From Pseudomonas chlororaphis subsp. aurantiaca (GTDB lineage Bacteria; Pseudomonadota; Gammaproteobacteria; Pseudomonadales; Pseudomonadaceae), in NCBI RefSeq assembly GCF_013466605.1, contig NZ_CP059162.1, positions 3,224,001 to 3,288,000 of the forward strand: DNA of 64,000 nt, read 5' to 3'. Shown piece by piece: positions 36,211 through 45,572 of the stretch. The number at the start of each line of letters is the position of its first letter. The stretch's first letter is position 1. The position numbers and the translations under genes are program-made. The notes below the pieces were generated by a model. It worked only from the letters and a program-made list of their open reading frames with translations. It ran no database searches and was not told where the DNA came from.

Positions 36211-37149
36211 ATGAGTGAACTGGATCGTTACCTGCACGCCGCGACCCGCGACAACACCCGGCGCAGCTACCGGGCGGCCATCGAGCATTTCGAGGCGACC
36301 TGGGGCGGGTTTCTGCCGGCGACCAGCGACAGCGTGGCGCGTTATCTGGTGGCGTACGCGGGGGAGCTGTCGATCAACACCCTGAAGCTGCGGCTCTCGG
36401 CCCTGGCGCAGTGGCACAACAGCCAGGGTTTTACCGACCCGACCAAGGCGCCGGTGGTGCGCCAGGTGTTCAAGGGCATTCGCGCGCTGCACCCGGCCCA
36501 GGAGAAACAGGCCGAGCCCTTGCAGTTGCAGCATCTGGAGCAGGTAATCGCCTGGCTGGAGCAGGAAGCCAGCCAGGCCCGGCTCGATAATAATCAGCCG
36601 GCCCTGCTGCGCGCGCGGCGTGACAGTGCGCTGATTCTTCTGGGGTTCTGGCGCGGCTTTCGCAGCGATGAGCTGTGCCGACTACGGATCGAGCATGTGC
36701 AGGCGGTGGCGGGTTCCGGCATCAGCCTGTATCTGCCCCGCAGCAAAAGCGACCGCGACAACCTCGGCAAGACCTGGCACACCCCGGCGCTGCGCCGGCT
36801 ATGCCCGGTCCAGGCCTATATCGAATGGATCAACGCCGCTGCCCTGGTGCGCGGCCCGGTGTTTCGTGGCATCGACCGCTGGGGCCATCTGAGCGAGGAG
36901 GGGCTACATGCCAATAGCGTGATTCCGTTATTGCGCCAGGCGCTGGAGCGCGCCGGGGTCGCCGCCGAGCAATACACCAGCCATTCCCTGCGCCGCGGCT
37001 TTGCCACCTGGGCCCATCGCAGTGGCTGGGACCTCAAGTCGCTGATGAGTTATGTCGGCTGGAAGGACATCAAGTCGGCCATGCGTTACGTCGAAGCCAG
37101 CCCGTTTCTCGGCATGGCCCTGACCCAGGAAAAGCCGGTCGGCGAGTAA
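36211..37149 (+). CDS. Cre-like tyrosine site-specific recombinase
   Basis: The 312-residue protein has an N-terminal SAM-like core-binding domain (1-110) and a complete catalytic domain: Arg in GFWRGFRSDELCRL, Lys in PRSKSDRDN, His-x-x-Arg in SHSLRRGFATW, Trp in SYVGWKDIKSAMRYVEA and the nucleophile Tyr nine residues later. The Trp in place of the usual second His, and the GW...Y spacing, are those of phage P1 Cre. No prophage or integron genes lie near, so it is a chromosomal orphan paired with the KfrA-like gene. The ribosome site is weak. Confidence 0.85.
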   Translation: MSELDRYLHAATRDNTRRSYRAAIEHFEATWGGFLPATSDSVARYLVAYAGELSINTLKLRLSALAQWHNSQGFTDPTKAPVVRQVFKGIRALHPAQEKQAEPLQLQHLEQVIAWLEQEASQARLDNNQPALLRARRDSALILLGFWRGFRSDELCRLRIEHVQAVAGSGISLYLPRSKSDRDNLGKTWHTPALRRLCPVQAYIEWINAAALVRGPVFRGIDRWGHLSEEGLHANSVIPLLRQALERAGVAAEQYTSHSLRRGFATWAHRSGWDLKSLMSYVGWKDIKSAMRYVEASPFLGMALTQEKPVGE

Positions 37150-37300
37150 ATACGCATTTCTTCTATTAATACTGCGCGCTAATAGCCAAACCTAATCAGC
37201 AGCATCAGCTTTGCCAATGAGCCTCGGCTGGGATCATTGGTTAGGATTCTCCCCATCAAGTTTTCAACCCAAGTTTTTACCCACTGATGGAGAATCACCG

Positions 37301-37864
37301 ATGCCTATCATCAACAGCCAAGTCAAACCGTTCAAAGCAACCGCTTTCAAAAATGGCGAGTTCATCGAAGTGTCGGACGCCACTCTGAAAGGCAAATGGT
37401 CCGTCGTGTTCTTCTATCCGGCTGACTTCACCTTCGTTTGCCCAACCGAGCTGGAAGACCTGGCAGACAACTACGCCGAATTCCAGAAACTGGGCGTGGA
37501 AATCTACAGCGTTTCTACCGACACCCACTTTGCCCACGCTGCCTGGCACAACACTTCGCCAGCCATCGGCAAGATCCGCTACACCATGATCGGCGACCCG
37601 ACCCTGGCCATCTCCCGCAACTTCGACGTGCTGATCGAAGAAGCTGGCCTGGCTGACCGTGGCACCTTCGTGATCAACCCAGAAGGCCAGATCAAGATCG
37701 TTGAAATCAACGACGGTGGTGTCGGCCGTGACGCCTCCGAGCTGCTGCGCAAGATCAAGGCCGCTCAATACGTCGCTGCCCACCCAGGCGAAGTCTGCCC
37801 AGCCAAGTGGAAAGAAGGCGAGGCCACCCTGGCTCCTTCCCTGGATCTGGTCGGCAAGATCTAA
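37301..37864 (+). CDS. ahpC: Alkyl hydroperoxide reductase subunit C (2-Cys peroxiredoxin)
   Basis: The 187-residue peroxiredoxin reduces H2O2, organic peroxides and peroxynitrite. The peroxidatic Cys47 is in [13 protein letters not shown] and the resolving Cys166 in GEVCPAKW. The length equals E. coli AhpC. The start at 37301 follows GGAGAATCACCG; the longer open frame upstream is leader sequence. AhpF, its reductase, follows after a terminator. Confidence 0.97.
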   Translation: MPIINSQVKPFKATAFKNGEFIEVSDATLKGKWSVVFFYPADFTFVCPTELEDLADNYAEFQKLGVEIYSVSTDTHFAHAAWHNTSPAIGKIRYTMIGDPTLAISRNFDVLIEEAGLADRGTFVINPEGQIKIVEINDGGVGRDASELLRKIKAAQYVAAHPGEVCPAKWKEGEATLAPSLDLVGKI

Positions 37865-37926
37865 GCCTGTGACTCGCTACAGCAGGGCGGACCGCCGCAC
37901 CTAAGTCAGCTGCACCGCCCTCAAGA

Positions 37927-37960
37927 ACGCCCGGGCGAGATTCGCTCGGGCGTTTTTTTT
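37927..37960 (+). terminator. Terminator between ahpC and ahpF
   Basis: AACGCCCGGGCGA and TCGCTCGGGCGTT-like arms with T8. ahpC should thus be expressed more strongly than ahpF, with some readthrough. Confidence 0.85.
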
Positions 37961-37987
37961 CGATCTGAATAAAAGGAAATCGCCCGT

Positions 37988-39553
37988 ATGTTGGACGCCA
38001 ATCTTAAAGCCCAGTTGAAGTCATACCTGGAACGGGTCACCCAGCCGATCGAGATCGTTGCCTCTCTCGACGACGGTGCGAAATCCCAGGAAATGCTCGA
38101 ATTGCTGAAAGACGTTGCCAGTCTTTCCAGCCAGATTACCTTGCTCGACAACGGTAACGATGTACGTAAACCATCGTTCTCGATCAATCGCCCGGGCGCC
38201 GATATCAGCCTGCGTTTCGCCGGCATTCCCATGGGCCACGAATTCACTTCCCTGGTGCTGGCCTTGCTGCAAGTCGGCGGCCACCCCTCGAAAGCCAGTG
38301 TCGAAGTGATCGAACAGATCCGTGCCCTCAAAGGCGAGTTCAACTTCGAGACTTACTTCTCGCTGTCCTGCCAGAACTGCCCGGACGTGGTCCAGGCGCT
38401 GAACCTGATGGCGGTGCTGAACCCGAACATCCGCCACGTCGCCATCGACGGCGCGCTGTTCCAGGACGAAGTCAACGATCGCAAGATCATGGCGGTCCCC
38501 AGTGTCTACCTCAATGGCGTGAACTTCGGCCAGGGCCGCATGGGCCTGGAAGAAATCCTCGGCAAGCTCGACACCGGCGCCATCGAGAAACAGGCGGAAA
38601 AAATCAGCGCCAAGGACGCCTTCGACGTCCTGGTGGTCGGTGGTGGCCCGGCCGGTGCGTCGGCGGCGATCTACGCGGCCCGCAAAGGCATCCGTACCGG
38701 TGTCGCGGCCGAGCGTTTCGGCGGCCAGGTGCTGGACACCATGGCCATCGAGAACTTCGTCTCGGTCCAGGAAACCGAAGGGCCGAAACTGGCCAGCGCC
38801 CTGGAAGAGCACGTTCGCCAGTACGACGTCGACATCATGAACCTGCAGCGCGCCAGTGCGCTGGTGCCGGCCAAGGAAGTCGGTGGCCTGCATGAAGTGC
38901 GTTTCGAAAGCGGCGCGAGCCTCAAGGCCAAGTCGCTGATCCTGGCCACCGGTGCCCGCTGGCGCGAGATGGGTGTGCCCGGCGAGCAGGAATACAAGGC
39001 CAAGGGCGTGTGCTTCTGCCCGCACTGCGACGGTCCGCTGTTCAAGGGCAAGCGTGTGGCGGTGATCGGTGGCGGCAACTCCGGCGTCGAAGCGGCCATC
39101 GACCTGGCGGGTATCGTCAGCCACGTGACCCTGCTGGAGTTCGACAGCAAACTGCGCGCCGACGCCGTGCTGCAACGCAAGCTGTATAGCCTGGCGAACG
39201 TCAAGGTGATCACCAGCGCGCTGACCAGCGAAGTCAAGGGTGACGGCCAGAAGGTCACCGGCCTGGTGTACAAGGACCGCGATTCGGGCGAGTTCAACAC
39301 CGTCGACCTGGAAGGGATCTTCGTGCAGATCGGTCTGCTGCCGAACACCGACTGGCTCAAGGGCACCGTCGAGCTGTCGCCCCGTGGCGAGATCATTGTC
39401 GATGCCCGTGGCGAGACTTCGCTGCCCGGCGTGTTTGCCGCCGGTGACGTGACCACCGTGCCGTACAAGCAGATCGTGATCGCGGTAGGCGAGGGCGCCA
39501 AGGCCTCGCTGAGTGCCTTCGATCACCTGATCCGCACTTCCGCGCCGGCCTGA
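37988..39553 (+). CDS. ahpF: Alkyl hydroperoxide reductase subunit F
   Basis: The 521-residue flavoprotein passes electrons from NADH to AhpC. The N-terminal tandem thioredoxin-fold domain has the CxxC in LSCQNCPD (about 129-132), followed by FAD-binding [19 protein letters not shown] and the thioredoxin-reductase-like CFCPHCDGP redox motif. NADH binding is in [18 protein letters not shown]. The length is standard. AAAAGGAAA lies upstream. Confidence 0.97.
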   Translation: MLDANLKAQLKSYLERVTQPIEIVASLDDGAKSQEMLELLKDVASLSSQITLLDNGNDVRKPSFSINRPGADISLRFAGIPMGHEFTSLVLALLQVGGHPSKASVEVIEQIRALKGEFNFETYFSLSCQNCPDVVQALNLMAVLNPNIRHVAIDGALFQDEVNDRKIMAVPSVYLNGVNFGQGRMGLEEILGKLDTGAIEKQAEKISAKDAFDVLVVGGGPAGASAAIYAARKGIRTGVAAERFGGQVLDTMAIENFVSVQETEGPKLASALEEHVRQYDVDIMNLQRASALVPAKEVGGLHEVRFESGASLKAKSLILATGARWREMGVPGEQEYKAKGVCFCPHCDGPLFKGKRVAVIGGGNSGVEAAIDLAGIVSHVTLLEFDSKLRADAVLQRKLYSLANVKVITSALTSEVKGDGQKVTGLVYKDRDSGEFNTVDLEGIFVQIGLLPNTDWLKGTVELSPRGEIIVDARGETSLPGVFAAGDVTTVPYKQIVIAVGEGAKASLSAFDHLIRTSAPA

Positions 39554-39572
39554 GTCGGCAGCGGAAAAAACA

Positions 39573-39606
39573 AAACCCCATGAGCCTTGGCTCATGGGGT
39601 TTTTTG
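39573..39606 (+). terminator. Terminator of ahpF
   Basis: AAAACCCCATGAGCC and GGCTCATGGGGTTTT form a long perfect stem with T6. Confidence 0.95.
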
Positions 39607-39621
39607 TTGGTACCCGTCGCT

Positions 39622-39703
39622 TCTGTAGGAGCGAAGCTTGCTCGCGATCAACGATGACGCGGTGAGTCAGGCAAACCGCGTTGTGCCTATCGCGGGCAAT
39701 ACA
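39622..39703. repeat. REP-type element (TGTAGGAGCGAAGCTTGCTCGCGA class)
   Basis: One full REP core (GTAGGAGCGAAGCTTGCTCG) and a degraded inverted partner (TATCGCGGGCAATACAGG) lie between the convergent ahpF and gloA genes, the usual location for Pseudomonas REP doublets. Confidence 0.8.
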
Positions 39704-39709
39704 GGTGGG

Positions 39710-40231
39710 TTACAGCGGCGCTGGCTGGATGATTTCAACCCAGTAGCCGTCCGGGTCCTTGATAAAGGCCAGGCTCTTCATGCGGCCGTCGTTCAGGCGC
39801 TTCTGGAAATCGCAGCCCAGGGCTTCGAAGCGTTCGCAGGCGGCAACGATATCCGGCACCGAAATGCAGATATGGCCAAAGCCTCGCGGGTCGGTGTTGC
39901 CGTTGTGGTAGGCGAAAGCCGCGTCGTTCTCGGTGCCGTGGTTGTGGGTCAGCTCGAGGATGCCGGGGATAGATTTCATCCACTCGGTACGGGCCGCAGC
40001 GTCGGCAGGGATCTGCGCCTTGTCCACCAGGGCGAGGAAGTACAGGCTGAATTCGGCTTCGGGGAAGTCGCGTTTTTCCACCAGCGAGAAACCCAGGACG
40101 CGGGTGTAGAAGTCCAGAGACTTGGTGATGTCCTTGACCCGCAACATGGTGTGGTTGAACACGAAGTTGGCGGTGGCGGTGTCAGGCTGGGCAGTCACGC
40201 CGGGGAAAGTATTGAGTTCGTGCAGGCTCAT
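39710..40231 (-). CDS. gloA: Lactoylglutathione lyase (glyoxalase I)
   Basis: The 173-residue metalloenzyme converts the methylglyoxal-glutathione hemithioacetal to lactoylglutathione. Metal ligands His27 (FNHTMLRV), Glu93 (LELTHNHG), His120 (GFGHICISV) and Glu166 (YWVEIIQP) are all in place. The extra loop near residues 73-90 marks the longer Zn-type (eukaryote-like) GlxI class. The start at 40231 has GGAGGGCCC. With gor and ahpCF nearby it forms part of a thiol-linked detoxification neighbourhood. Confidence 0.93.
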   Translation of the reverse strand: MSLHELNTFPGVTAQPDTATANFVFNHTMLRVKDITKSLDFYTRVLGFSLVEKRDFPEAEFSLYFLALVDKAQIPADAAARTEWMKSIPGILELTHNHGTENDAAFAYHNGNTDPRGFGHICISVPDIVAACERFEALGCDFQKRLNDGRMKSLAFIKDPDGYWVEIIQPAPL

Positions 40232-40425
40232 GGGCCCTCCGGAAAAGAAGTGGGGCAAACGGCGCTCGCGCTGACGAGCAGTCCCTTGGCTTGCAGGGCT
40301 TCGGGCGTCCTTGCGGTCGGGCAATGATACGCAAGAGCGGCAGGGCGCACCAAACACAAAGCTACGAATCTGTTGCTCGATACTCCTGCCAGCCTCAGAC
40401 TTCAGGGCCTGTCCCTTATGTGTTC

Positions 40426-40959
40426 ATGACCATGTGCCTATCGTTCAAAACCCTGTGCCTGCTTGCCCCCTGGCTTCTGCTTCCGGCCCTGGCCGAGGCG
40501 GCGGACCCGGTGATCACCTGGCCCAGCGGCTGGCAGATCGAAGAGTTGCCACAGGCGCAAGAACAACCGGCCAAGGTATTCCGCCAGCGCGCGGTGAAGA
40601 ACGATGCCGGCGGTACACCGCTGATGGTCATGGAGTTGACCATGACTCAAGTTGAAAGCGGGCATCAGGTCAATTTGCAGGCGGTCTTGCTGGAGATGCG
40701 CAAGTCGGTGCAGAAGGACTTCGGGCGCGGCGGTTATCAAAGTGTGTGCACGCGCATTCATGACACGACATTGAGTCGCCTGGCGGCGCTGGAAACCACT
40801 TGCACCATTACCGAAAACGGCCGCCATGTATTGTCGCAAACACTGGTGGCGGCTGTCGATGGCGATAAGGCCTATGTATTGTCTTATGCCGGGCAGGCTG
40901 CGGTTTATGCCGAAAGTCAGGAGGAAATCCGCGGGGTGCGAAGTAGCCTGAAACTTTAA
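40426..40959 (+). CDS. DUF4946-type exported protein
   Basis: The 177-residue protein has a signal peptide (cut near LAEAA, residues 1-26) and a mature domain with ITWPSGWQIEELPQAQ, then MVMELTMTQVESG and VCTRIHDTTLSRLAALETTCTIT, a pattern I assign to DUF4946. Two cysteines could pair in the periplasm. The ribosome site is not obvious; ATG at 40432 is an alternative start. A terminator about 170 bases downstream is shared with mvaU. Confidence 0.65.
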   Translation: MTMCLSFKTLCLLAPWLLLPALAEAADPVITWPSGWQIEELPQAQEQPAKVFRQRAVKNDAGGTPLMVMELTMTQVESGHQVNLQAVLLEMRKSVQKDFGRGGYQSVCTRIHDTTLSRLAALETTCTITENGRHVLSQTLVAAVDGDKAYVLSYAGQAAVYAESQEEIRGVRSSLKL

Positions 40960-41127
40960 CCGGAACGATTGTGCTGCGTCGGCCGGCGCGGTTCGCACCT
41001 TTGAACTAAGTACAAAGTTGTAGGATCGAGCAGGGGATTGGGGGCGCAGCTGCAGTTCCGGCTGGGTGTTTATTGCTATGGGCTGCAACTTATTCGATTT
41101 CGAAAAAAACAGCCTTCGTTTAAAGGT

Positions 41128-41155
41128 AAAGACCCTGCATAGGCAGGGTCTTTTA
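41128..41155. terminator. Bidirectional terminator between DUF4946 gene and mvaU
   Basis: AAGACCCTGC and GCAGGGTCTT arms with T runs on both sides, just past the mvaU stop. Confidence 0.85.
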
Positions 41156-41169
41156 TATACATCGGTTAC

Positions 41170-41535
41170 TTAACTGCGTAGCCAGGAATCTACAGTGGCA
41201 GCGCCGTACTGTTCTTTCCAGGCTTTAAGGCCGCGATGATTGCCGCCCTTGGTTTCGATCAACTCGCCGGTGTGCGGGTTCTGATAAACCTTGACCACGC
41301 GTGCACGACGGGTTTTCGGCGCGCCCGAGAGCGGCAGAGCGGATTTGCCCGGATGAGGATCGAGAATGGCGATAATGTCGCGCAGGCTTTTGCCGTAGGT
41401 CTTCATCAGGCCCTGGAGCTTTTCCTCGAACTCGATTTCTTTCTTGAGTCCGGCGTCGTTCTTCAGGGATTCCAGCTGGGCGAGCTGTTCTTGAAGGGCC
41501 TTTTCTGCTGCACGAAATTCAGCGAGTCTGGACAA
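41170..41535 (-). CDS. mvaU: MvaT/MvaU-family H-NS-like xenogeneic silencer, TTG start
   Basis: The 121-residue protein has the MvaU layout: an N-terminal oligomerisation helix (SRLAEFRAAEKALQEQLAQLE), a charged linker, and the C-terminal AT-hook-like domain YQNPHTGELIETKGGNHRGLKAWKEQYG. It binds AT-rich DNA and silences acquired genes such as the cargo of the tRNA-Cys island. No ATG or GTG lies at the family start; a TTG at 41533-41535 preceded by GGAG and eight bases gives the expected N terminus. Confidence 0.9.
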   Translation of the reverse strand: MSRLAEFRAAEKALQEQLAQLESLKNDAGLKKEIEFEEKLQGLMKTYGKSLRDIIAILDPHPGKSALPLSGAPKTRRARVVKVYQNPHTGELIETKGGNHRGLKAWKEQYGAATVDSWLRS

Positions 41536-41752
41536 TATTTTTACTCCAATAGTGTATTTGGCTGATACCAACCGCAAACAAAGCTATAAGCCAAGAGCCT
41601 TAGAACGACTCGATTATAATGGCCCACCTGCGAATCTTGTACAGGCTAGAAAAATTGTAGTAGTTAATCTGGCGCAAGTAAATCATGGCGTTGTTGATGC
41701 ACGCAATTTGTCATCTTCTGATTCAAATTGGTGCGTGAAACAATTGCCGAGT
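41536..41752. promoter_or_regulatory. AT-rich upstream region of mvaU
   Basis: No gene. The region is clearly AT-rich, as expected if MvaT/MvaU proteins autoregulate, and it separates mvaU from the stop of the EAL gene. Confidence 0.4.
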
Positions 41753-43309
41753 TCAATAAATTTTCATCAAAAATGGCCGCGCCAGTGCTTGTAGGAATTC
41801 TTCCCCGGGCATCGGTCTGCCGAATAAGTAGCCCTGCAGGAAGTCGACCCCATGGGCGGCCAGATAGTCCTGTTGTTCCGCTGTTTCCACACCCTCGGCG
41901 ACTATCCCCAGTTCGAGTTTGCCCGAGAGTTCGATGATGCTGTCGAGTATGTGGCGGGACAGGGCATCGACCCCAATCATGGCCACGAAGCTCTGGTCGA
42001 TCTTCAGATAGTCGACATTGAACTTGCGCAAGTAACCCAGGCTTGAATGGCCGGTGCCGAAGTCGTCGATGGCGATCATCACCCCCAACTTGTGCAGTTC
42101 CTCGAACAGGCTGTGGGTGATCGCGGTCGGTTCCACCAGTTCGCGTTCGGTCAGCTCCAGGACCAGGCGCACCTTGCCCGGCGGGAACAGGCCGAGAAAC
42201 TCCCGGCAATCCTCCAGCAACTCCAGGTCCTGGCAATGGCTGGCGGTGATATTGATGCCGATATGAAAGTCGTCGATGAAGGTATGGGCATGGGGTGCCA
42301 GCAGCAGGGCGGTCTGCTGCATCAGCGAACGGGTCATGGGCACGATCAGGCCGGAATGCTCGGCGAAGGGAATGAACAGGTCTGGACGCACCAGGCCTTC
42401 GCGGGGGTGTTTCCAGCGCATCAGCACTTCGATGCCGGCCCACTGCTTGGTGTCGCCACGCACCACGGGCTGGAAGTACGGGATGAACTCGGCTGCTTCC
42501 AGGGCGCGTTGCAGTTCATGGCTGGGTGACGACGAGCGCTTTTGCAACCAGTGGCCAAGGACCGCCGCCAGCACCCCGAAGAAGATCAGCAGGCTGAACA
42601 GGGCAGGGTACTGGGACTTCATGTGGAGCCAGATATCGCCCTCGGGGAAGCCCGCGTTGACGCTGTAGGGGTAGCGCGAAGAGGCCATCCGATAAGGGGC
42701 TACCGGGGGGGGCGGCGCGACGGATTCATGGACCTGGCCATCGTCGGCCAGCCAGTAGGGGCCGACTTGCAGTTGCAGCTCGGCAAAGCGACTGATCAGG
42801 TGCAAGGCGTTGCTCAGGTGATAACCGTCGATGGTGGCCAGGACCGCGCGTTCACCCTCTTGCAGGCGATAGACCAGCAGCGCGGTATTGGGCGTGACCG
42901 GGTTGCCGTCCATCAACCACAGCTTGCCGTCGACATAGTCGGCCGGGTCCAGCTCGAACGAGGACGGGCCGAGCAGCGAGCTGCAGTAATTGTCATTGCG
43001 CCACACCAGATTGGTCGAGCGTACGAACGGGCGGCGAGTCACCTGTTCGCGCAGGGCCAGTTGCCTGAAGTCGTCGCAGGGTTGACCGACTTGCGCCATC
43101 AGCGCCCGGGCGGCGATGTCGGTGTTGTCGAGCATCAGGTCGAACTGGCGGATCGCTTCCTCGGCGGTCTGCTGGCTGCTGTGGATCAGCGCGCGCTCGG
43201 CCTGCATATAGAGGATGACCACGCCCAGCGCTACCGGCAGCAAGCCGATCAGCAGGGTCCATAGGTTGCGGGTGGTGCGTTTCAATGAGCCTTTGGCGGT
43301 CAATGGCAT
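41753..43309 (-). CDS. Membrane c-di-GMP phosphodiesterase with CSS-motif sensor and EAL domain
   Basis: The 518-residue protein has a first membrane helix (about 16-35), a periplasmic CSS-motif domain with YCSSL, a second helix (about 240-262) and a cytoplasmic EAL domain. The EAL motif is EVLMRW; NITASHCQD, LELTERE, DDFGTGHSSLGYL, KIDQSFV and EGVET are the other metal and catalytic blocks, so it should hydrolyse c-di-GMP. CSS-domain enzymes are controlled by periplasmic cysteine oxidation through DsbA/DsbB and by proteolysis. It lies beside mvaU but in a separate unit. Confidence 0.92.
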   Translation of the reverse strand: MPLTAKGSLKRTTRNLWTLLIGLLPVALGVVILYMQAERALIHSSQQTAEEAIRQFDLMLDNTDIAARALMAQVGQPCDDFRQLALREQVTRRPFVRSTNLVWRNDNYCSSLLGPSSFELDPADYVDGKLWLMDGNPVTPNTALLVYRLQEGERAVLATIDGYHLSNALHLISRFAELQLQVGPYWLADDGQVHESVAPPPPVAPYRMASSRYPYSVNAGFPEGDIWLHMKSQYPALFSLLIFFGVLAAVLGHWLQKRSSSPSHELQRALEAAEFIPYFQPVVRGDTKQWAGIEVLMRWKHPREGLVRPDLFIPFAEHSGLIVPMTRSLMQQTALLLAPHAHTFIDDFHIGINITASHCQDLELLEDCREFLGLFPPGKVRLVLELTERELVEPTAITHSLFEELHKLGVMIAIDDFGTGHSSLGYLRKFNVDYLKIDQSFVAMIGVDALSRHILDSIIELSGKLELGIVAEGVETAEQQDYLAAHGVDFLQGYLFGRPMPGEEFLQALARPFLMKIY

Positions 43310-43417
43310 GGAGGAAAAACCTGTGGCGAAATGGAAGCCAGAAAACGCTCAAAAGCCGGTGGACGGTACGGCGGCATCCGGTCCATGGGCATGATAGCCG
43401 GTGGCCCCGGGTTGCGC

Positions 43418-44293
43418 TCAGTCATGTCGATACAGACTCCGCGCTTGCTCGATAAAGGCCAGGGTCGCTGGCGACGCCTGCCGCCGGTCCAGCACCGCCA
43501 GTCCTACCTGGCGCCGGGCGGGAGGTGACAGCGTCTTGACCTGGTAACGCGGGTCGCTGGCCTCGGGCAGCGACAACTGGGCGACCAGGGTCAGGGCATC
43601 GCCGCGGGCCACGGTCTCCAGGGTGCTGAGCAGTTGCGAGCTGCGATAGCGGATGTTGGGGCTGAGCCTGGCCGCGAGGAACAGCCGGGAAACCAGCTCG
43701 GCGGAACCGGCCTCGGTGAGGATGAACGGGTCGTCGCACAGCTCGGCAAGGCTCACCGAGTCCTTGGCGGCCAGCCCATGTTGGCTGGGGATCAGCGCCA
43801 CCATCTGGTCTTCCACCAGGGCGAAGCAGTCGAAGCGCTCCTGGGGCAGCACCACGAAGCCGACATCGATGCGCCGTTCCTCCAGCCATTGCAGCACCTG
43901 GCGGTCGGGCCCCTCGTAGATGTGCACTTCGATACCGGGATGGGCCTCGCGGTAACGCTGGAGGATCGCCGGAAGCAGCCTCATCGACGAGGTCGGGCCG
44001 AACGAGCCGATGCGCAAGGTGCCGCGTTTCATGCCGCGGGCATCGGCGGCTTCCTGTTCCATGGTGGCGACCAGGCCGAGGATGGCGCGGGCTCGCAGCA
44101 ACAATTGCTGGCCGATATCGGTGAGTTCCACCAGCGACTGATGTCGCCGAATCAGCTCGACCCCCAGTTCCTGCTCCAGGGACTTGAGCGCGTGGGATAC
44201 CGCCGACTGGCTGATGCCCAGCCGGCTGGCGGCGCTGGTGAAACCGCGCAGCTCGGCCACCAGGGAGAAGATCTGCAGTTGGCTCAGGGTCAT
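43418..44293 (-). CDS. LysR-family transcriptional regulator (divergent from EamA gene)
   Basis: The 291-residue protein opens with the LysR winged helix (LQIFSLVAELRGFTSAASRLGISQSAVSHALKSLEQELG) and then has the two-lobed effector domain (GTLRIGSFGPTSSMRLLP onwards). It starts 79 bases from the divergent transporter gene, which it probably controls. The effector is unknown. Confidence 0.9.
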   Translation of the reverse strand: MTLSQLQIFSLVAELRGFTSAASRLGISQSAVSHALKSLEQELGVELIRRHQSLVELTDIGQQLLLRARAILGLVATMEQEAADARGMKRGTLRIGSFGPTSSMRLLPAILQRYREAHPGIEVHIYEGPDRQVLQWLEERRIDVGFVVLPQERFDCFALVEDQMVALIPSQHGLAAKDSVSLAELCDDPFILTEAGSAELVSRLFLAARLSPNIRYRSSQLLSTLETVARGDALTLVAQLSLPEASDPRYQVKTLSPPARRQVGLAVLDRRQASPATLAFIEQARSLYRHD

Positions 44294-44372
44294 GAGTAAA
44301 AGCTCATTTTACGATGATCGGGCATTAGTCGAAGAATACCCGAACCTTCCTTTATCCGCGCCTCGGGGTCTT

Positions 44373-45320
44373 ATGAAAACTGTCGATCAAACCTGTGCCG
44401 GGTCTTCCGATCTGCCGGTGTATTGCAAGCTGGCGGCGGTCACCATGATCTGGGGCGGCACCTTTGTCGCCGGGCGCCTGCTGGCGGGCACCCTGGAGCC
44501 TTTGCTGGCCGCCAGCCTGCGTTTTCTCCTGGCCAGCCTGGCCTTGCTGCTGTTCATGGCTATCGCCCGGATTGCCCTGGTGCGCCCGAGCCTGGCGCAG
44601 TTCGCCCAGCTGGCGGTGCTGGGGTTTTTCGGGATTTTTTTCTACAACCTGTGTTTCTTCGAGGGCCTGCAGTCGATCAACGCGTCGCGTGCTTCGTTGA
44701 TCGTCGCCCTCAATCCGGCGGTGATCGCCCTGGCGTCCTGGGCGCTGTTCAAGGAGCGCTTGAGTGGCGCCAAGCTGTTCGGCATTGCCTTGTGCCTGGG
44801 GGGAGCGGGGGCGGTGATCCTCAGCCGCGACCCGGGGGCCTTGTCCAGTGGAACAGGCAGTTGGCGCGGGGACCTGCTGATTTTCGGCTGTGTGCTGGGC
44901 TGGGGCGTCTATTCGTTGTTTTCGCGCAATCTGAACCGGACCCTGGGCCCGTTGCAGACCGTGACCTATTCGATCCTGCTGGGCACGGCAATGCTCTGGA
45001 GCACCGCGGCCCTGCGCGGTGAGGTGCGCCTCGAGGCGCTGGCGAGCCTGACCCTGGAGCAGGGCCTGAGCCTGCTATACCTCGGCGTGCTGGGCTCGGC
45101 CCTGGCGTATATCTGGTATTACGACGGCCTGCGCAAGATCGGCGCGACCCGCTCGGGAGTGTTTATCGCGCTCAATCCGCTGACCGCGGTGATCCTCGGC
45201 GCGCTGCTGCTGGACGAACGCCTGAGCCTGGCCATTTGCCTGGGTGGCGGGCTGATCCTGTGGGGCATTTACCAGTGCAACAAACCCCTTGCGAGCCTGG
45301 AAAAAAAGCGGATTTTATAG
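44373..45320 (+). CDS. EamA/DMT-family transporter
   Basis: The 315-residue protein has ten membrane helices in two EamA repeats: MIWGGTFVAGRLLAG opens the first, GDLLIFGCVLGWGVYSLFSRNL the second, and LNPLTAVILGALLLDERLS is the conserved end helix. Members export metabolites or drugs by proton exchange. The substrate is unknown. The start at 44373 is the first ATG after GGGG and is compatible with the divergent promoter region. Confidence 0.88.
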   Translation: MKTVDQTCAGSSDLPVYCKLAAVTMIWGGTFVAGRLLAGTLEPLLAASLRFLLASLALLLFMAIARIALVRPSLAQFAQLAVLGFFGIFFYNLCFFEGLQSINASRASLIVALNPAVIALASWALFKERLSGAKLFGIALCLGGAGAVILSRDPGALSSGTGSWRGDLLIFGCVLGWGVYSLFSRNLNRTLGPLQTVTYSILLGTAMLWSTAALRGEVRLEALASLTLEQGLSLLYLGVLGSALAYIWYYDGLRKIGATRSGVFIALNPLTAVILGALLLDERLSLAICLGGGLILWGIYQCNKPLASLEKKRIL

Positions 45321-45572
45321 AGAGTGCGGACAAATAGTTTTACGCTGTGTAGAATCTGGTTACGCATACAATAATAAAGTCTTCTGGCAGCAGAAGCCTC
45401 GCCCTCCAGCCGGTAAGACAGGGTCGACATGAAGATTCTCGGGTTTCAACTGATTTACGGTGATTTCCTCGCGCGCAGCGTGCGGGGCATCTCTTGCGCG
45501 CCACCTGCCTGCCTCAGCATTGCTAGCAACTAACGATCCGTTAATTTCTAAAAGCATGATGAGGCGCCAACC

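Noticed and set aside
37150..37300. Possible OxyR binding site upstream of ahpC
   Set aside because: Fragments such as AATAGCC and CCTAATC are present, but the four-part ATAG/CTAT spacing cannot be shown.
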